A stretch of 64,000 bases of DNA from Devosia crocina (GCF_900116545.1 NZ_FPCK01000004.1:124001-188000), one strand, 5' to 3'. Numbered from the stretch's first letter, positions 1 through 8,173 are shown. The notes: generated by a model from the letters alone, not told the origin. Made by a program: numbers and translations.

Positions 1-179
1 ACCGCCGTGAAGCCAAACATCGCGCCCGACCCCTTGATTGTATGGAGGGCCCGGAAGGTGGAGTTGATGAGATCGGAATTGGAGGGGTCCTGCTCGAGAT
101 CGAGCAGCCCGGCTTCAAGCTGATCGAGCAGCTCGCGCGCCTCCTGGCGAAAGGTTTCGGTGGGGTCGGAGATATTCAT
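1..179 (-). CDS. cheA: Chemotaxis histidine kinase CheA, N-terminal part (cut by window edge)
   Basis: Only the first 59 codons lie in the window. The translation begins MNISDPTETF and carries an HPt phosphotransfer motif, ALHTIKGSGAMFGF, with the predicted phospho-accepting histidine at residue 46. In the CheA family this histidine is autophosphorylated by the kinase domain and passes phosphate to CheY. The ATG overlaps the stop codon of the upstream cheY gene (ATGA), so the two are probably translationally coupled. The dimerisation, kinase and CheW-like domains should lie to the left. CheA is the best call because of the N-terminal HPt and the cheY neighbour; another HPt protein is possible but less likely. 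Confidence 0.85.
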   Translation of the reverse strand, partial: MNISDPTETFRQEARELLDQLEAGLLDLEQDPSNSDLINSTFRALHTIKGSGAMFGFTA

Positions 180-544
180 GCCCCTGTGACCTTCTTGATC
201 ACGGCCAGCAGTTGATCCTGCTTGAAGGGCTTGACGATCCAGCCGGTGGCGCCCGCTTCCTTGGCCTGGCGCTTGAGTTCCTCGTCGGACTCGGTGGTCA
301 GAAGGATGATCGGGATGCCCTTGCTCGAAGGATGCTGGCGATACTTGCGAATGAATTCGATGCCGTTGAGCACCGGCATATTGAGGTCGGTGATGACGGC
401 ATGAACCGTGTTGGTGGTCGCTTTTTCGTAGCCGTCCTCGCCATTGACCGCTTCGATGACGTCGAGGCCGGCTGAAGAAAGGGTCATGGCAACCATTTGG
501 CGGATGGAAGCGGAGTCGTCGATTGTCAGGATTGTCTTGGTCAT
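176..544 (-). CDS. cheY: Single-domain response regulator CheY
   Basis: A 122-residue receiver domain with no output domain. The phosphorylation signature is complete: acidic pair D9/D10, phospho-acceptor D53 in TDLNMP, T83 or T84 in LLTTES, and K105 in VKPF. In the family, phospho-CheY binds the flagellar motor switch and controls rotation. It lies between a STAS-domain gene and cheA on the minus strand, overlapping cheA by 4 bp. This STAS-cheY-cheA order is typical of alphaproteobacterial chemotaxis operons. Which of possibly several CheY paralogues this is cannot be told from one copy. Confidence 0.93.
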   Translation of the reverse strand: MTKTILTIDDSASIRQMVAMTLSSAGLDVIEAVNGEDGYEKATTNTVHAVITDLNMPVLNGIEFIRKYRQHPSSKGIPIILLTTESDEELKRQAKEAGATGWIVKPFKQDQLLAVIKKVTGA

Positions 545-560
545 GCCGCGTCCCTTGGCG

Positions 561-872
561 TTACTGAGATTGGGTCCAAAAGCCTGCTTCAGGCTGTGCA
601 GGGTCGAGAAAGCCGGCGTCCTTGAGGACCGCTTGCAGCTTTTCTCCCGGTGCTCCGGCGAGCGTGAACGACTTGCCCTGCGCCGCAGCCTTGCTGCGCG
701 CCGCCAGGATCGTCTGGATAGTGGTGACGTCGGCCTGTACGATGCCGCTCGTATCGAGAGCTATGCCGGCTTGCTCGGCCAACGCGGTCTTGAAGCGTTG
801 CTGAACATCGGCAGCTGCCTTGACGGACGCATCGCCGGACAAAAAGAGCGTGAAGGTGCTGGGCCCGGTCAT
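561..872 (-). CDS. STAS-domain protein of the chemotaxis operon
   Basis: A small protein of about 103 residues starting at the ATG at 872 (MTGPSTFTLFLSGDASV). The frame is open upstream to a TTG at 938, which would add 22 residues, but the STAS fold begins right after the ATG, so the shorter form is preferred. Neither start has a clear ribosome binding site. Features fitting an anti-sigma-antagonist-like STAS fold are an initial strand, the central LDTSG segment where the phosphorylatable Ser usually sits, and the following helix. Such proteins often precede cheY/cheA in alphaproteobacteria, and their exact role is poorly defined. It is the first gene of the visible operon. Confidence 0.7.
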   Translation of the reverse strand: MTGPSTFTLFLSGDASVKAAADVQQRFKTALAEQAGIALDTSGIVQADVTTIQTILAARSKAAAQGKSFTLAGAPGEKLQAVLKDAGFLDPAQPEAGFWTQSQ

Positions 873-931
873 GACGACGACCGGGTCGAAGAGAGGATCT
901 GCAATGTCATAATGCGCTCGGGCCTGGGTAG

Positions 932-946
932 TTAACAACCGATAAA
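932..946 (-). promoter_or_regulatory. CtrA-like box upstream of the chemotaxis operon
   Basis: On the plus strand the site reads TTAA-N7-TAAA, so on the minus strand it is TTTA-N7-TTAA. This matches seven of eight positions of the alphaproteobacterial CtrA consensus TTAA-N7-TTAA. It lies 60 bp upstream of the preferred STAS ATG. CtrA commonly controls motility and chemotaxis genes in this class, so the position makes sense, but one near-consensus site proves nothing alone. Confidence 0.35.
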
Positions 947-1051
947 CGGTACGAAGTAATCAGGGGGCTCGCGAACCCGTCCGAATAGTCGTCTGACGAT
1001 GTTTGCGGCCGTATTCCCATCCGGCCTTGCCCTAGATTTGCCATATATGAC

Positions 1052-1066
1052 TTAACCGTTGGTTAC
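1052..1066 (+). promoter_or_regulatory. Second CtrA-like box
   Basis: TTAA-N7-TTAC, seven of eight matches to the CtrA consensus with the right 7-bp spacer (CCGTTGG). It lies about 105 bp from the first box, between the chemotaxis operon and the GANTC cluster. Confidence 0.3.
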
Positions 1067-1094
1067 GGCAGCAAGACCTTCGGAGCCATTTACT

Positions 1095-1245
1095 GACTCA
1101 GGTTAGTATACGCTTGCTGTTAACTTGCCCTACTCGAGATGAAACAAGTGCTTTAGATTCAGAGTCGAAGGTGAAACGACAAGAGTCGCGCGCCTTAGAC
1201 TCACGCTCGATTCTGAATCAAGCTCAAGAAGAGCGCGTTCGATTC
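1095..1245. promoter_or_regulatory. Cluster of eight GANTC (CcrM-type) methylation sites
   Basis: GANTC occurs at 1095, 1156, 1162, 1183, 1198, 1209, 1215 and 1241, seven of them within 90 bp. GANTC is the target of the cell-cycle methylase CcrM of alphaproteobacteria. At this GC content about one site per 290 bp is expected, so roughly 0.5 in this span. The stretch from 873 to 1454 holds no convincing gene; a 93-codon ORF at 1114-1395 has no recognisable domain. The cluster also contains an imperfect inverted repeat around 1156-1168 and 1208-1220. Function unknown: a methylation-sensitive promoter region, an origin-like element or a structural site are all possible. Confidence 0.6.
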
Positions 1246-1454
1246 ACTTTGGTGATTTCTGCCGCGCCAGGTAAGACAGCCGGATTTTGCTGGCCCGATT
1301 GCGCAAGCTGCAATCTGCACGGCAGGATTACTGCAAAGGCGCTAACGGGTTTTTGGATTGACGCAGGTGCGGCAGTACGCAGAACCGCGGGGTAGCAGCG
1401 TAGTTCCCACAAATGATGCAGTAAGGGAACCAATCCGCCGATGCGACAGACGGC

Positions 1455-2522
1455 TCAAGCAGCAGGATGGCTGGACTGCTGGTCTTTGATCCAGGCAAAG
1501 CGCGGCACGGCGATGTGGTGCAGGCCTTCAGACTCACCGGCGATACGGCGCAAGAGGATTTGCCCCAACATGCGCCCGGCACCGCTGAAATCTTCCGGAA
1601 CTGTTTCGGCATCGGGCTGGAATTGCATGAACATCGAGGTCGACTGCTTGGTCAAGACATGCGCCTTGTTGCTCAAGCCAGCCTCGCTGAGCCCGCCGAG
1701 GATAGCGAGCGCGGAAACTTCTGAAGCACAAACATATCCATCGGGCGCATCTGGGCGTCGCGCGCGCTTGATCACGTAGTTTCGAATGGCATCGGTCGGG
1801 CTACCGAGATTGACGTCCGAAGCAAACTCGAAGCCGATCCCGGCCTCGCGTGCTGCGCGTTGCATGCCGGACTTGAGGTGATCGGTATAGGTCAGCGCGC
1901 TATCGGGCAGAACGATCGAGACCTTGCGGCAGCCTTTCGCAGCAAGGCGCAGCGTTGCCTCATATGCATAGGACTCGTTGTCGAAATCGACAAAAGGGTG
2001 AGGCTCAGGCCAGTGCGAGCGACCGTGACTGACAAAGGGAAAGTCATTATCGAGCAGAAAGCGGATGCGCTCGTCGAAGGTCTCGGCCTTGGAAAAGATG
2101 ACGCCATCCGCCATGCGGTTGCGCACGATGTGCTTGACCGGTTCGATCGGTTGTACGTTACGAAACAGGGGCGTGATCACGAGGTGATAGGCCGTGTCCC
2201 GCAGGGCCTCGGTGATCCCGGTCACGAGCGCGGTGCCGAAGCCATAGATCTGCTCATCCGGTTCGAGAACCAGGGCGATCACATTGGTGCGTCCAGTCTT
2301 CAGACGAAGCGCTGCGCGGTCAGGTAGATAACCGATTTCGGCAGCAATCCGCTGCACGCGGTCACGGGTATCCTGGGCCAGTTCGGGCGCATTATTGAGC
2401 GCGCGCGAAATGGTGGTGACCGCAAGTCCTGTCATCTGAGCAATGGTCTTGAGCGTCGGCTTGCCGGAAGGCTTTACGCCGCGCTTGCTGCGCCCGGCGG
2501 ACGGCAAGTCGTCTTGCGACAC
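1455..2522 (-). CDS. LacI-family transcriptional regulator
   Basis: A 355-residue protein with a GTG start preceded by an AGAGGA ribosome binding site. The N-terminal helix-turn-helix is at about residues 25-55 (TLKTIAQMTGLAVTTISRAL), followed by the hinge YLPDRAALRLKTGRTNVIALVL and a periplasmic-binding-protein-like effector domain. LacI proteins usually repress sugar genes until a sugar or sugar phosphate binds. It is divergent from a Gfo/Idh/MocA dehydrogenase, its likely target, with a CG-centred palindrome between them. It is clearly paralogous to the LacI protein at 32801-33835: both share the hinge sequence and a DFPFVSHGR segment in the ligand domain. The ligand is not known. Confidence 0.92.
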   Translation of the reverse strand: MSQDDLPSAGRSKRGVKPSGKPTLKTIAQMTGLAVTTISRALNNAPELAQDTRDRVQRIAAEIGYLPDRAALRLKTGRTNVIALVLEPDEQIYGFGTALVTGITEALRDTAYHLVITPLFRNVQPIEPVKHIVRNRMADGVIFSKAETFDERIRFLLDNDFPFVSHGRSHWPEPHPFVDFDNESYAYEATLRLAAKGCRKVSIVLPDSALTYTDHLKSGMQRAAREAGIGFEFASDVNLGSPTDAIRNYVIKRARRPDAPDGYVCASEVSALAILGGLSEAGLSNKAHVLTKQSTSMFMQFQPDAETVPEDFSGAGRMLGQILLRRIAGESEGLHHIAVPRFAWIKDQQSSHPAA

Positions 2523-2696
2523 AGAAATATCCTCTCATCCGCCCGTTTCCCGGCGTCGTTAGAAGCATGAAGATGATCAGATTGGCGTGCGTAGATCAAG
2601 CAAAAGCCGACAGCTCACGACGGCAGCCCACCGCGAGTTACGCACATTCAACATCTCGGTCCAATGCCAGAGAAGATGGGCAGCAAAAAACCTCGA

Positions 2697-2714
2697 TTGA
2701 GGTACGTATGTCAA
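2697..2714. promoter_or_regulatory. Candidate LacI-family operator
   Basis: The 18-bp sequence TTGAGGTACGTATGTCAA is a palindrome of the form TTGA-nn-TACGTA-nn-TCAA centred on CG. A central CG is typical of LacI/GalR operators. It lies in the 337-bp gap (2523-2859) between the divergent regulator and oxidoreductase genes, about 145 bp before the oxidoreductase start. The rest of that gap shows no gene; an overlapping 127-codon ORF looks like noise. Confidence 0.5.
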
Positions 2715-2859
2715 TCTCTAACCAACATTATCCCGGCAGCCTCGGAATTGACGTTGAAGACGGCGAAGGCGTCGTGGCAAACCTAGGCAAGAGGATGTCG
2801 GAGGCAACTTCGACAAGCCCGCGGCACCCGCTGGGCTGCGGCAGCACAGGGAGAAGAGA

Positions 2860-3960
2860 ATGCGCAAAGTTGGTATTGGTATCGTCGGGCTCGGCAATAT
2901 CTCGGCGGCCTATCTCAAGGCCGCAGCGGGATTTCCCGTGCTCGACATAAGAGCCGTGGCCGATCTCAACCCTGCGGCTGCGCAAGCGCGCGCTGCCGAG
3001 TTCGACGTCAAAGCCGTCAGCATGGATGCGCTCTTTGTCGATCCTGAAATCGAAATCATCCTCAACCTCACCATTCCCAAAGCCCATGTGGATGTAGGCA
3101 TGCGGGCAATCGAAGCGGGCAAGCACGTCTATTCGGAAAAGCCGCTCGGGATCGTTTTCGCCGAAGGCAAGAAGCTGATCGATGCCGCGCGAGGGCGCAA
3201 TCTGCGGGTCGGTTCCGCGCCGGATACCTTTCTCGGCGGCGCACACCAGACAGCCCGCCGCATCGTGGACGAAGGCGAGCTCGGCCAGGCAATCGGCGGC
3301 ACCGCCTATTTCATGTGTCCGGGACACGAACGCTGGCATCCCAATCCCGCCTTCTATTACGAAGCCGGGGGCGGACCCATGCTCGACATGGGCCCCTATT
3401 ACATAACCGATCTCGTCAATCTGCTCGGCCCCGTCGCGCGCGTTTCCGGCATAGCGACAATGCTGCGCAATACTCGCACGATTACCTCCAGGGACCGCAA
3501 TGGCGAGATCATTCCGGTGCATGTTCCGACACATGTGTCGGGCACTCTCGTCTTTGCCAACGGCGCTGTGGTTCAGATCTCGATGAGTTTCGATGTGGCT
3601 GGTCACAAGCATGTGCCGCTCGAAATCTATGGCACAGAAGCCACCCTGATCGTGCCCGATCCCAATAATTTCGGCGGCCAGGTGGAGCTTCTGAAAAAGG
3701 GCGGCGAGTGGGCCAATGTGGAGACCGATCAGCCCTATGCCGATGGAAACTATCGCTCGATCGGGTTGGCTGACATGGCCCACGCAATCGCCGAAGGCCG
3801 CCCGCACCGGGCAAATGGTGATCTGGCGCTGCATGTGCTCGAAGTGATGGAAGCGTTCGAGACCTCTTCGAGGAGCGGTCAGGTGGTGGAGATCACAACG
3901 CCGGTGACGCGCCCGGCGCCGCTCGCGACATCGATCGTTGATGGAAAGCTGGGGCGGTAG
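2860..3960 (+). CDS. Gfo/Idh/MocA-family NAD(P)-dependent oxidoreductase
   Basis: A 366-residue protein with ATG start and ribosome binding site GGGAGAAGAG. The N-terminal Rossmann fold shows VGIGIVGLGNIS (residues 4-13) and the family EKP motif at 93-95 (YSEKPLG). The C-terminal part is the usual substrate-binding beta-sheet domain (AGGGPMLDMGPYYITDLVNLLGP). The family oxidises or epimerises sugars, inositols and derivatives using NAD(P). The divergent LacI regulator and palindromic operator suggest sugar-inducible control. It stands alone; the 182 bp that follow it hold no gene. The actual substrate cannot be read from the sequence. Confidence 0.88.
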   Translation: MRKVGIGIVGLGNISAAYLKAAAGFPVLDIRAVADLNPAAAQARAAEFDVKAVSMDALFVDPEIEIILNLTIPKAHVDVGMRAIEAGKHVYSEKPLGIVFAEGKKLIDAARGRNLRVGSAPDTFLGGAHQTARRIVDEGELGQAIGGTAYFMCPGHERWHPNPAFYYEAGGGPMLDMGPYYITDLVNLLGPVARVSGIATMLRNTRTITSRDRNGEIIPVHVPTHVSGTLVFANGAVVQISMSFDVAGHKHVPLEIYGTEATLIVPDPNNFGGQVELLKKGGEWANVETDQPYADGNYRSIGLADMAHAIAEGRPHRANGDLALHVLEVMEAFETSSRSGQVVEITTPVTRPAPLATSIVDGKLGR

Positions 3961-4142
3961 CTCCATCTCTTAGGGGCACCAGAGATCGGGCCCCTGCAGC
4001 TCTCGTCAGATCCAGCCCTCCTGATGGTGAGGCGCTTTGCCCTCAAAGATTTTGAAGCGCGGGTGCGCGGTCAATGCCAGTGGCACGCACCCGTCTTTAG
4101 AGGCCGCTTCGAGGCATCTTGGCTTGGGGCGTTATCAAAGCC

Positions 4143-4952
4143 TCAAGCAACCTCAGATGCAGCGCCGGCACGCACCGAGTGCGGCAAAACAAACGAGCCT
4201 TTTTGCGGCGCTATACCGACCCGCAGCGGCACGTCGAACACGGTTTCGAGCACCTTATCCGTCAGCACCGCTTCAGGCCGGCCTCTCGCCACAACCTTTC
4301 CCTTGCGCAAAGCGATGATGGCATCGGCATAAAGCGCGGTGAGGTTGAGGTCATGGAGCACCGCTATGACACCGCCACCGCTGCGGGCAAAGCGCTGCGC
4401 CACATCCATGATCATAAGCTGGTGCTTGATATCGAGGCTGGACACCGGTTCGTCGAGGAAAAGATATCTGGGCACGCCCTCGACGACTGGCTGCCACACC
4501 TGGCAGAGCACGCGCGCCAACTGCACGCGCTGCTGCTCGCCCCCCGAGAGTTCACCATAAAAGCGCCCACCGAACCCTGTGAGGTCGACCCGCGCCAAGG
4601 CTTCGTCGGGCAAGGTTTGCAGGTGCTGGCGCGCGACGCCCGGACGTCCCGCGGTGAGCCCCATGGCGACGACTTCGCGAACGGTGAATGGAAAAGGCAG
4701 GTTGCTCGATTGCGGCAGGACTGCGCGGAGCACCGAAAGTTCCATTGGGGTCATGGAAGCTATGTCCCGGCCATCGAGGCTGATCTTTCCGGAGTAGGCA
4801 TAGTCCCTGCACAGGGCCTTGAGCAGCGTCGATTTACCAGATCCGTTGGGTCCCACGATCGCTGTCAATTGCCCAGCCGGCGCTTCCAGCGAAACGTCTT
4901 GAAGGATCGTCCGGCCATTGACGGCTACTTCCAGTTTATCGATCGTGATCAT
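4143..4952 (-). CDS. hmuV: Haem ABC transporter ATP-binding protein HmuV
   Basis: A 269-residue ABC ATPase starting at the ATG at 4952 (MITIDKLEV). An upstream ATG at 4973 in the same frame would overlap hmuU and looks less likely. Walker A is GPNGSGKST (34-42), the signature is LSGGEQQRVQLARVL, Walker B is YLFLDEP, and the H-loop is AVLHD. It should energise haem import through HmuU across the inner membrane. It is the last gene of the minus-strand haem operon, 4 nt after hmuU, and convergent with the oxidoreductase to its left. Confidence 0.93.
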   Translation of the reverse strand: MITIDKLEVAVNGRTILQDVSLEAPAGQLTAIVGPNGSGKSTLLKALCRDYAYSGKISLDGRDIASMTPMELSVLRAVLPQSSNLPFPFTVREVVAMGLTAGRPGVARQHLQTLPDEALARVDLTGFGGRFYGELSGGEQQRVQLARVLCQVWQPVVEGVPRYLFLDEPVSSLDIKHQLMIMDVAQRFARSGGGVIAVLHDLNLTALYADAIIALRKGKVVARGRPEAVLTDKVLETVFDVPLRVGIAPQKGSFVLPHSVRAGAASEVA

Positions 4953-4956
4953 GGGC

Positions 4957-6054
4957 TCACCAGGCAAAGGCACTGCGCCGATGCAGCAGGATCCAGAGAA
5001 AGAACGGCCCGCCGAAAGCGGCGGTGACGATGCCGATCGGCAGCTCCGCCGGCGCGACGATGGTGCGGCTCAAGGCGTCGCAAAGAAGCAGGAACGTTGC
5101 TCCAAGCAGGGCGCTGGCGGGCAGCAGATAGCGATGGTCGGGCCCGATGACGAGACGCAACAGGTGTGGCACGACGATACCGACGAAACCGATGCCGCCG
5201 CTGACGGCCACAGAGGCTCCCGTGGCAGCAGCAACCGAGAGAATGGTCAAGCGCTTGAAGCGTTGGACAGGCACGCCGAGATGGGATGCCGTTGCTTCCC
5301 CAAGGGTCATTGCGTTCAAGCCCCGGGCAAGAAAGGCTGCTGCGGCAAGCGCGCAGATGATGATCGGTCCAGCGGCAGCCACCTTGATCCAGTTGGCGCC
5401 GGCCAGAGAGCCCATGCCCCAGAAGGTCAGGTCACGCAGCTGATTATCACTGGCGACATAGGTCAGTAGGCCAGAAAAGGCGCCCGCTAGAGCCCCGATA
5501 GCAATTCCGGCGAGCAACATTGTGGCTATGGCAGTTTGGCCGCCGCGGGTGGCCACACGATAAAGGATCGTGGTGATGACAAGCCCCCCGCAAAACGCCG
5601 CAGCAGGTAGAGCCCATATACCCAGCGCAGACGTGAACGGCGCGAGAGCCGTGCCGCCCAGAACGATGATGACGATCGCACCGAGGGCCGAGCCACTCGA
5701 CACCCCGACGAGGCCGGGATCAGCAAGCGGATTGCGGAAGAGCCCCTGCATCAAAAGGCCTGACACGGCAAGGCCTGATCCAATCAGCACGCCCAGTACC
5801 ATGCGCGGCATGCGGATATTGAGAATGACAGCGGAATCGCGCAGCAGCGCCGCATCGTCTGCTGGCACGAAGCCGAGCCAAGCGCCGATGAGATTGAGCG
5901 CAGAAGCACCCGAAGCGCCGGTGGTGACGGAAAGAGCCATTGCTGCAACAAGCGCAAGGGCGAGCGCAAAGACAGCAAGGCGGCCGAGGTGGCTGCGATC
6001 GCCCTCCGGTCGAGCCGGCACGCCGATGCTGTGCAGGATCATGGTACTTGTCAT
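4957..6054 (-). CDS. hmuU: Haem ABC transporter permease HmuU
   Basis: A 365-residue FecCD/BtuC-type permease. The start is set at the ATG at 6054 (MTSTMILHSIG), 10 bp after the hmuT stop; the frame is open further upstream but that part overlaps hmuT. Many hydrophobic helices are visible. Family motifs include RMPRMVLGVLIGSGLAVSG, QGLFRNPLADPGLVGVSSG and GGIGFVGIVVPHLLRL. In the inner membrane, a dimer forms the haem channel driven by HmuV and fed by HmuT. The length is normal for the family. Confidence 0.93.
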   Translation of the reverse strand: MTSTMILHSIGVPARPEGDRSHLGRLAVFALALALVAAMALSVTTGASGASALNLIGAWLGFVPADDAALLRDSAVILNIRMPRMVLGVLIGSGLAVSGLLMQGLFRNPLADPGLVGVSSGSALGAIVIIVLGGTALAPFTSALGIWALPAAAFCGGLVITTILYRVATRGGQTAIATMLLAGIAIGALAGAFSGLLTYVASDNQLRDLTFWGMGSLAGANWIKVAAAGPIIICALAAAAFLARGLNAMTLGEATASHLGVPVQRFKRLTILSVAAATGASVAVSGGIGFVGIVVPHLLRLVIGPDHRYLLPASALLGATFLLLCDALSRTIVAPAELPIGIVTAAFGGPFFLWILLHRRSAFAW

Positions 6055-6064
6055 CTTCGACTCG

Positions 6065-6940
6065 TCACTGCGGCGCAGGGCCGTAAAGAAGATCGGACAG
6101 CTCGCTTGCAGCTTCCGCGGTGCGCGGGCCAAAGCCGAGAAGATAAGCCCCATCCATGCGATAGATCGCCCTGCTCTGTCCGGCCGGCGTTAGCGCAATT
6201 GCCGGATGCTCCAGAAGATCCGCCTCGGTCGCACCGTGATCGCCACCGCGATCCATCAGCAAGATGGCATCGGGCGCGGCAACAGTGATCGCTTCTTCGG
6301 AAAGCGGGCGATAGCCTTCGAATTCGGTAATGGCGTTTTCGGCACCGGCGAGCGCGATGATGCCGTTGGCGGCCGTGCCGGTGCCCGACGCCTGGATCTG
6401 ACCACCTTGGTTGGAGAGGATGAAAAGCACCCGCTTGGGTGCAACAACTGCATCGGTACGAGCATCGAGAGCGGCGAAATCGGCTTCAAGCCGCAAGGTG
6501 AGTTGCTCAGCCTCGTCTTCCAAGCCCAGTGCCTGGCCGACGGCGCGGACCTTATCCAAGACACCTTGAGCCGAATAGGATTCGGGAACGGTCTGGTAAT
6601 CCACACCAGCATGGGAAAGCACTTCGAGTGCTTCTGGCGGACCGCTCCCCTCTATCACGAGGAGCCCAGTGGGATTGACCGACAGCACCCCTTCGGGGGC
6701 CAGTGCACGCATATATCCGACATCGGGCAGCCCTAGGGCTGCCTCGGGATAGAGCGCGGTCTGGTCGCGCGCCACCAGCATTGTTTCGCCACCCAAGGCA
6801 TAGACGATCTCGGTCAGCGAGCCACCAATGGAGACGAGGCGAGACGGATCAGGAAACTGGTGCAGTTCCTCGGACCATGCCGGCGCAGCGGCCATCGCGG
6901 TGGCAATGAAAAAGGCGGCAACGGAAGCAAAAGTGCGCAT
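6065..6940 (-). CDS. hmuT: Periplasmic haem-binding protein HmuT
   Basis: A 291-residue protein with a Sec signal peptide (MRTFASVAAFFIATAMAAAP, cleavage near AWSEE). It is a cluster A-II substrate-binding protein of the BtuF/HmuT type; the first half contains RLVSIGGSLTEIVYALG and the C-terminal half GFGPRTAEAASEL. It should hand periplasmic haem to HmuU. It lies between hmuS and hmuU in the operon with short gaps. Confidence 0.92.
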   Translation of the reverse strand: MRTFASVAAFFIATAMAAAPAWSEELHQFPDPSRLVSIGGSLTEIVYALGGETMLVARDQTALYPEAALGLPDVGYMRALAPEGVLSVNPTGLLVIEGSGPPEALEVLSHAGVDYQTVPESYSAQGVLDKVRAVGQALGLEDEAEQLTLRLEADFAALDARTDAVVAPKRVLFILSNQGGQIQASGTGTAANGIIALAGAENAITEFEGYRPLSEEAITVAAPDAILLMDRGGDHGATEADLLEHPAIALTPAGQSRAIYRMDGAYLLGFGPRTAEAASELSDLLYGPAPQ

Positions 6941-6950
6941 ATCAGCCCCT

Positions 6951-8006
6951 TCAAGCAGCGTTGGAGGTGGAAAACAGCGGCAATTGCTCGACCACGGAAC
7001 GCCATTCGCTCCGCTCGTCCTGGCCCTCGTGACGCTTGCCGAAGAACTGGATGATCAATTCGCGGTTTTCGTCATAGAGCTCGACGGAGGTGACGTGGCC
7101 GTCCTTGGTCGGCTTCCGCACGGCCCAAGCCGCTGCGATATGGTCGAGACGCAGATGCAGGTGGAATGTCTCGTCCATGACGTTGAGCCAGGGCCCCATG
7201 GGACTGACATTGGTGATCGGGCCCGAGTGAATCTGAATGCAGCCTTCATTGCCGGCAAAGACCATGATCGGCAGGTCGGTGCCTGCAACCTTACCGAACA
7301 TGGCTTCGACCGCAGTGTGGTCGAGTTGCCAGGCATAATCGGCGCCGACGGTCTCAAGGGCATGGAGCCGCTCGAAATTGAGCTTTTTAAGCAGGCCAAA
7401 AAACTGATGCGTATCGGTCATCGCCGACCAGGCATCACGCAGGGCTTCGATGCTCGCCGGAGCCTCCGTCGGTGCGGATTTTTCGTATGGGGTAACCTCG
7501 AGCGTGTCGAACTGCTCATCGAGGCGGAGGGATGCAACAAGCGCAGTCCAGGCTTCGATGTCAGTTGCAGGACGGGCATGAACCTTATGGACGGCATTGC
7601 CTGCGCGATCGAAGAACTGCAGCGAGCGCTTGACCGACCCATCTTCTGCGGTCTTTTCGAGCGCAAAGCCATGGACCCAGCGGCTCGGAAAGATCCGCAG
7701 GTCGATCTGGTCGCCCAGAACGATCGAGGCATGCTTGTTGATCGACACGCCCTCATAAGGACCGATTTTTTCGTGGACCGCGCTTTCGTTGCGCGTCAAA
7801 GCCATGACTTCGCCGACGCCGGTCAAGCCGTTGAGAACCGCGCCGACATCGCTTGAAATGCGGATGGCGGTCCGCCCTACCTCGGCTGCAACGAGCTGCG
7901 CTTCGGCAATGGAATGGATGCGAGCGAAATCGCGCTCGCGCATCTGCGGATGCAATGCCCTCAAAGTGCGGATGTCTTGGGCTGTTTTAGCGACGGTCTT
8001 GGTCAC
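6951..8006 (-). CDS. hmuS: Cytoplasmic haem-handling/degrading protein HmuS (ChuS/HemS family)
   Basis: A 351-residue protein with a GTG start (MTKTVAKTAQDIRTLRALHP). The two related halves of the HemS/ChuS fold are recognisable, each ending in a segment of the type H(T/I)xxxQxxGxxG or GPxxxVxxMGPWLNVMDE (here GPITNVSPMGPWLNVMDE). Family members bind haem in the cytoplasm and, in several species, open the porphyrin ring to release iron. It sits between hmuP and hmuT, 8 bp downstream of hmuP. Whether this copy degrades haem or only stores or shuttles it cannot be decided here. Confidence 0.9.
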   Translation of the reverse strand: MTKTVAKTAQDIRTLRALHPQMRERDFARIHSIAEAQLVAAEVGRTAIRISSDVGAVLNGLTGVGEVMALTRNESAVHEKIGPYEGVSINKHASIVLGDQIDLRIFPSRWVHGFALEKTAEDGSVKRSLQFFDRAGNAVHKVHARPATDIEAWTALVASLRLDEQFDTLEVTPYEKSAPTEAPASIEALRDAWSAMTDTHQFFGLLKKLNFERLHALETVGADYAWQLDHTAVEAMFGKVAGTDLPIMVFAGNEGCIQIHSGPITNVSPMGPWLNVMDETFHLHLRLDHIAAAWAVRKPTKDGHVTSVELYDENRELIIQFFGKRHEGQDERSEWRSVVEQLPLFSTSNAA

Positions 8007-8014
8007 GAGGGGGC

Positions 8015-8173
8015 CTATTTTGTGAGAATGAGCTTGTTCTGCCGGGTGACCCGCAGACGATAGATCGCGCCTTGATGCTCGATCAGTATCTCCGTGCGCC
8101 CTGACAGGATGTCGTCGCTGCTGACGATCTTCTCCCCAAGGCTCAACGGCGATGACTCCAGCGATCCAGGCAT
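8015..8173 (-). CDS. hmuP: Haemin uptake protein HmuP (HemP family), 52 residues
   Basis: A short gene reading MPGSLESSPLSLGEKIVSSD at its start and IYRLRVTRQNKLILTK at its end. The central S-D-D-I-L-S-G-R-T-E-I-L-I-x-H-x-G-x-x-Y-R-L-R-x-T-x-x-x-K-L-I-L-T-K pattern is diagnostic of the HemP/HmuP family. In rhizobia and Bradyrhizobium, HmuP is needed for activation of haem receptor expression. It is the first gene of the minus-strand haem operon and divergent from the TonB receptor, the expected arrangement for that role. Confidence 0.88.
   Translation of the reverse strand: MPGSLESSPLSLGEKIVSSDDILSGRTEILIEHQGAIYRLRVTRQNKLILTK

Noticed and set aside
1114-1395. 93-codon plus ORF across the GANTC cluster
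   Set aside because: No domain, no ribosome binding site and an odd Cys/Trp-rich end; the DNA signal explains the region better than coding does.
2567-2950. 127-codon plus ORF between the LacI and Gfo/Idh genes
   Set aside because: It overlaps the candidate operator and the start of the real gene, and has no recognisable domain.
2728-3966. 412-codon minus-strand ORF opposite the Gfo/Idh gene
   Set aside because: The plus-strand frame has a clear family match and ribosome binding site; the reverse product has none.
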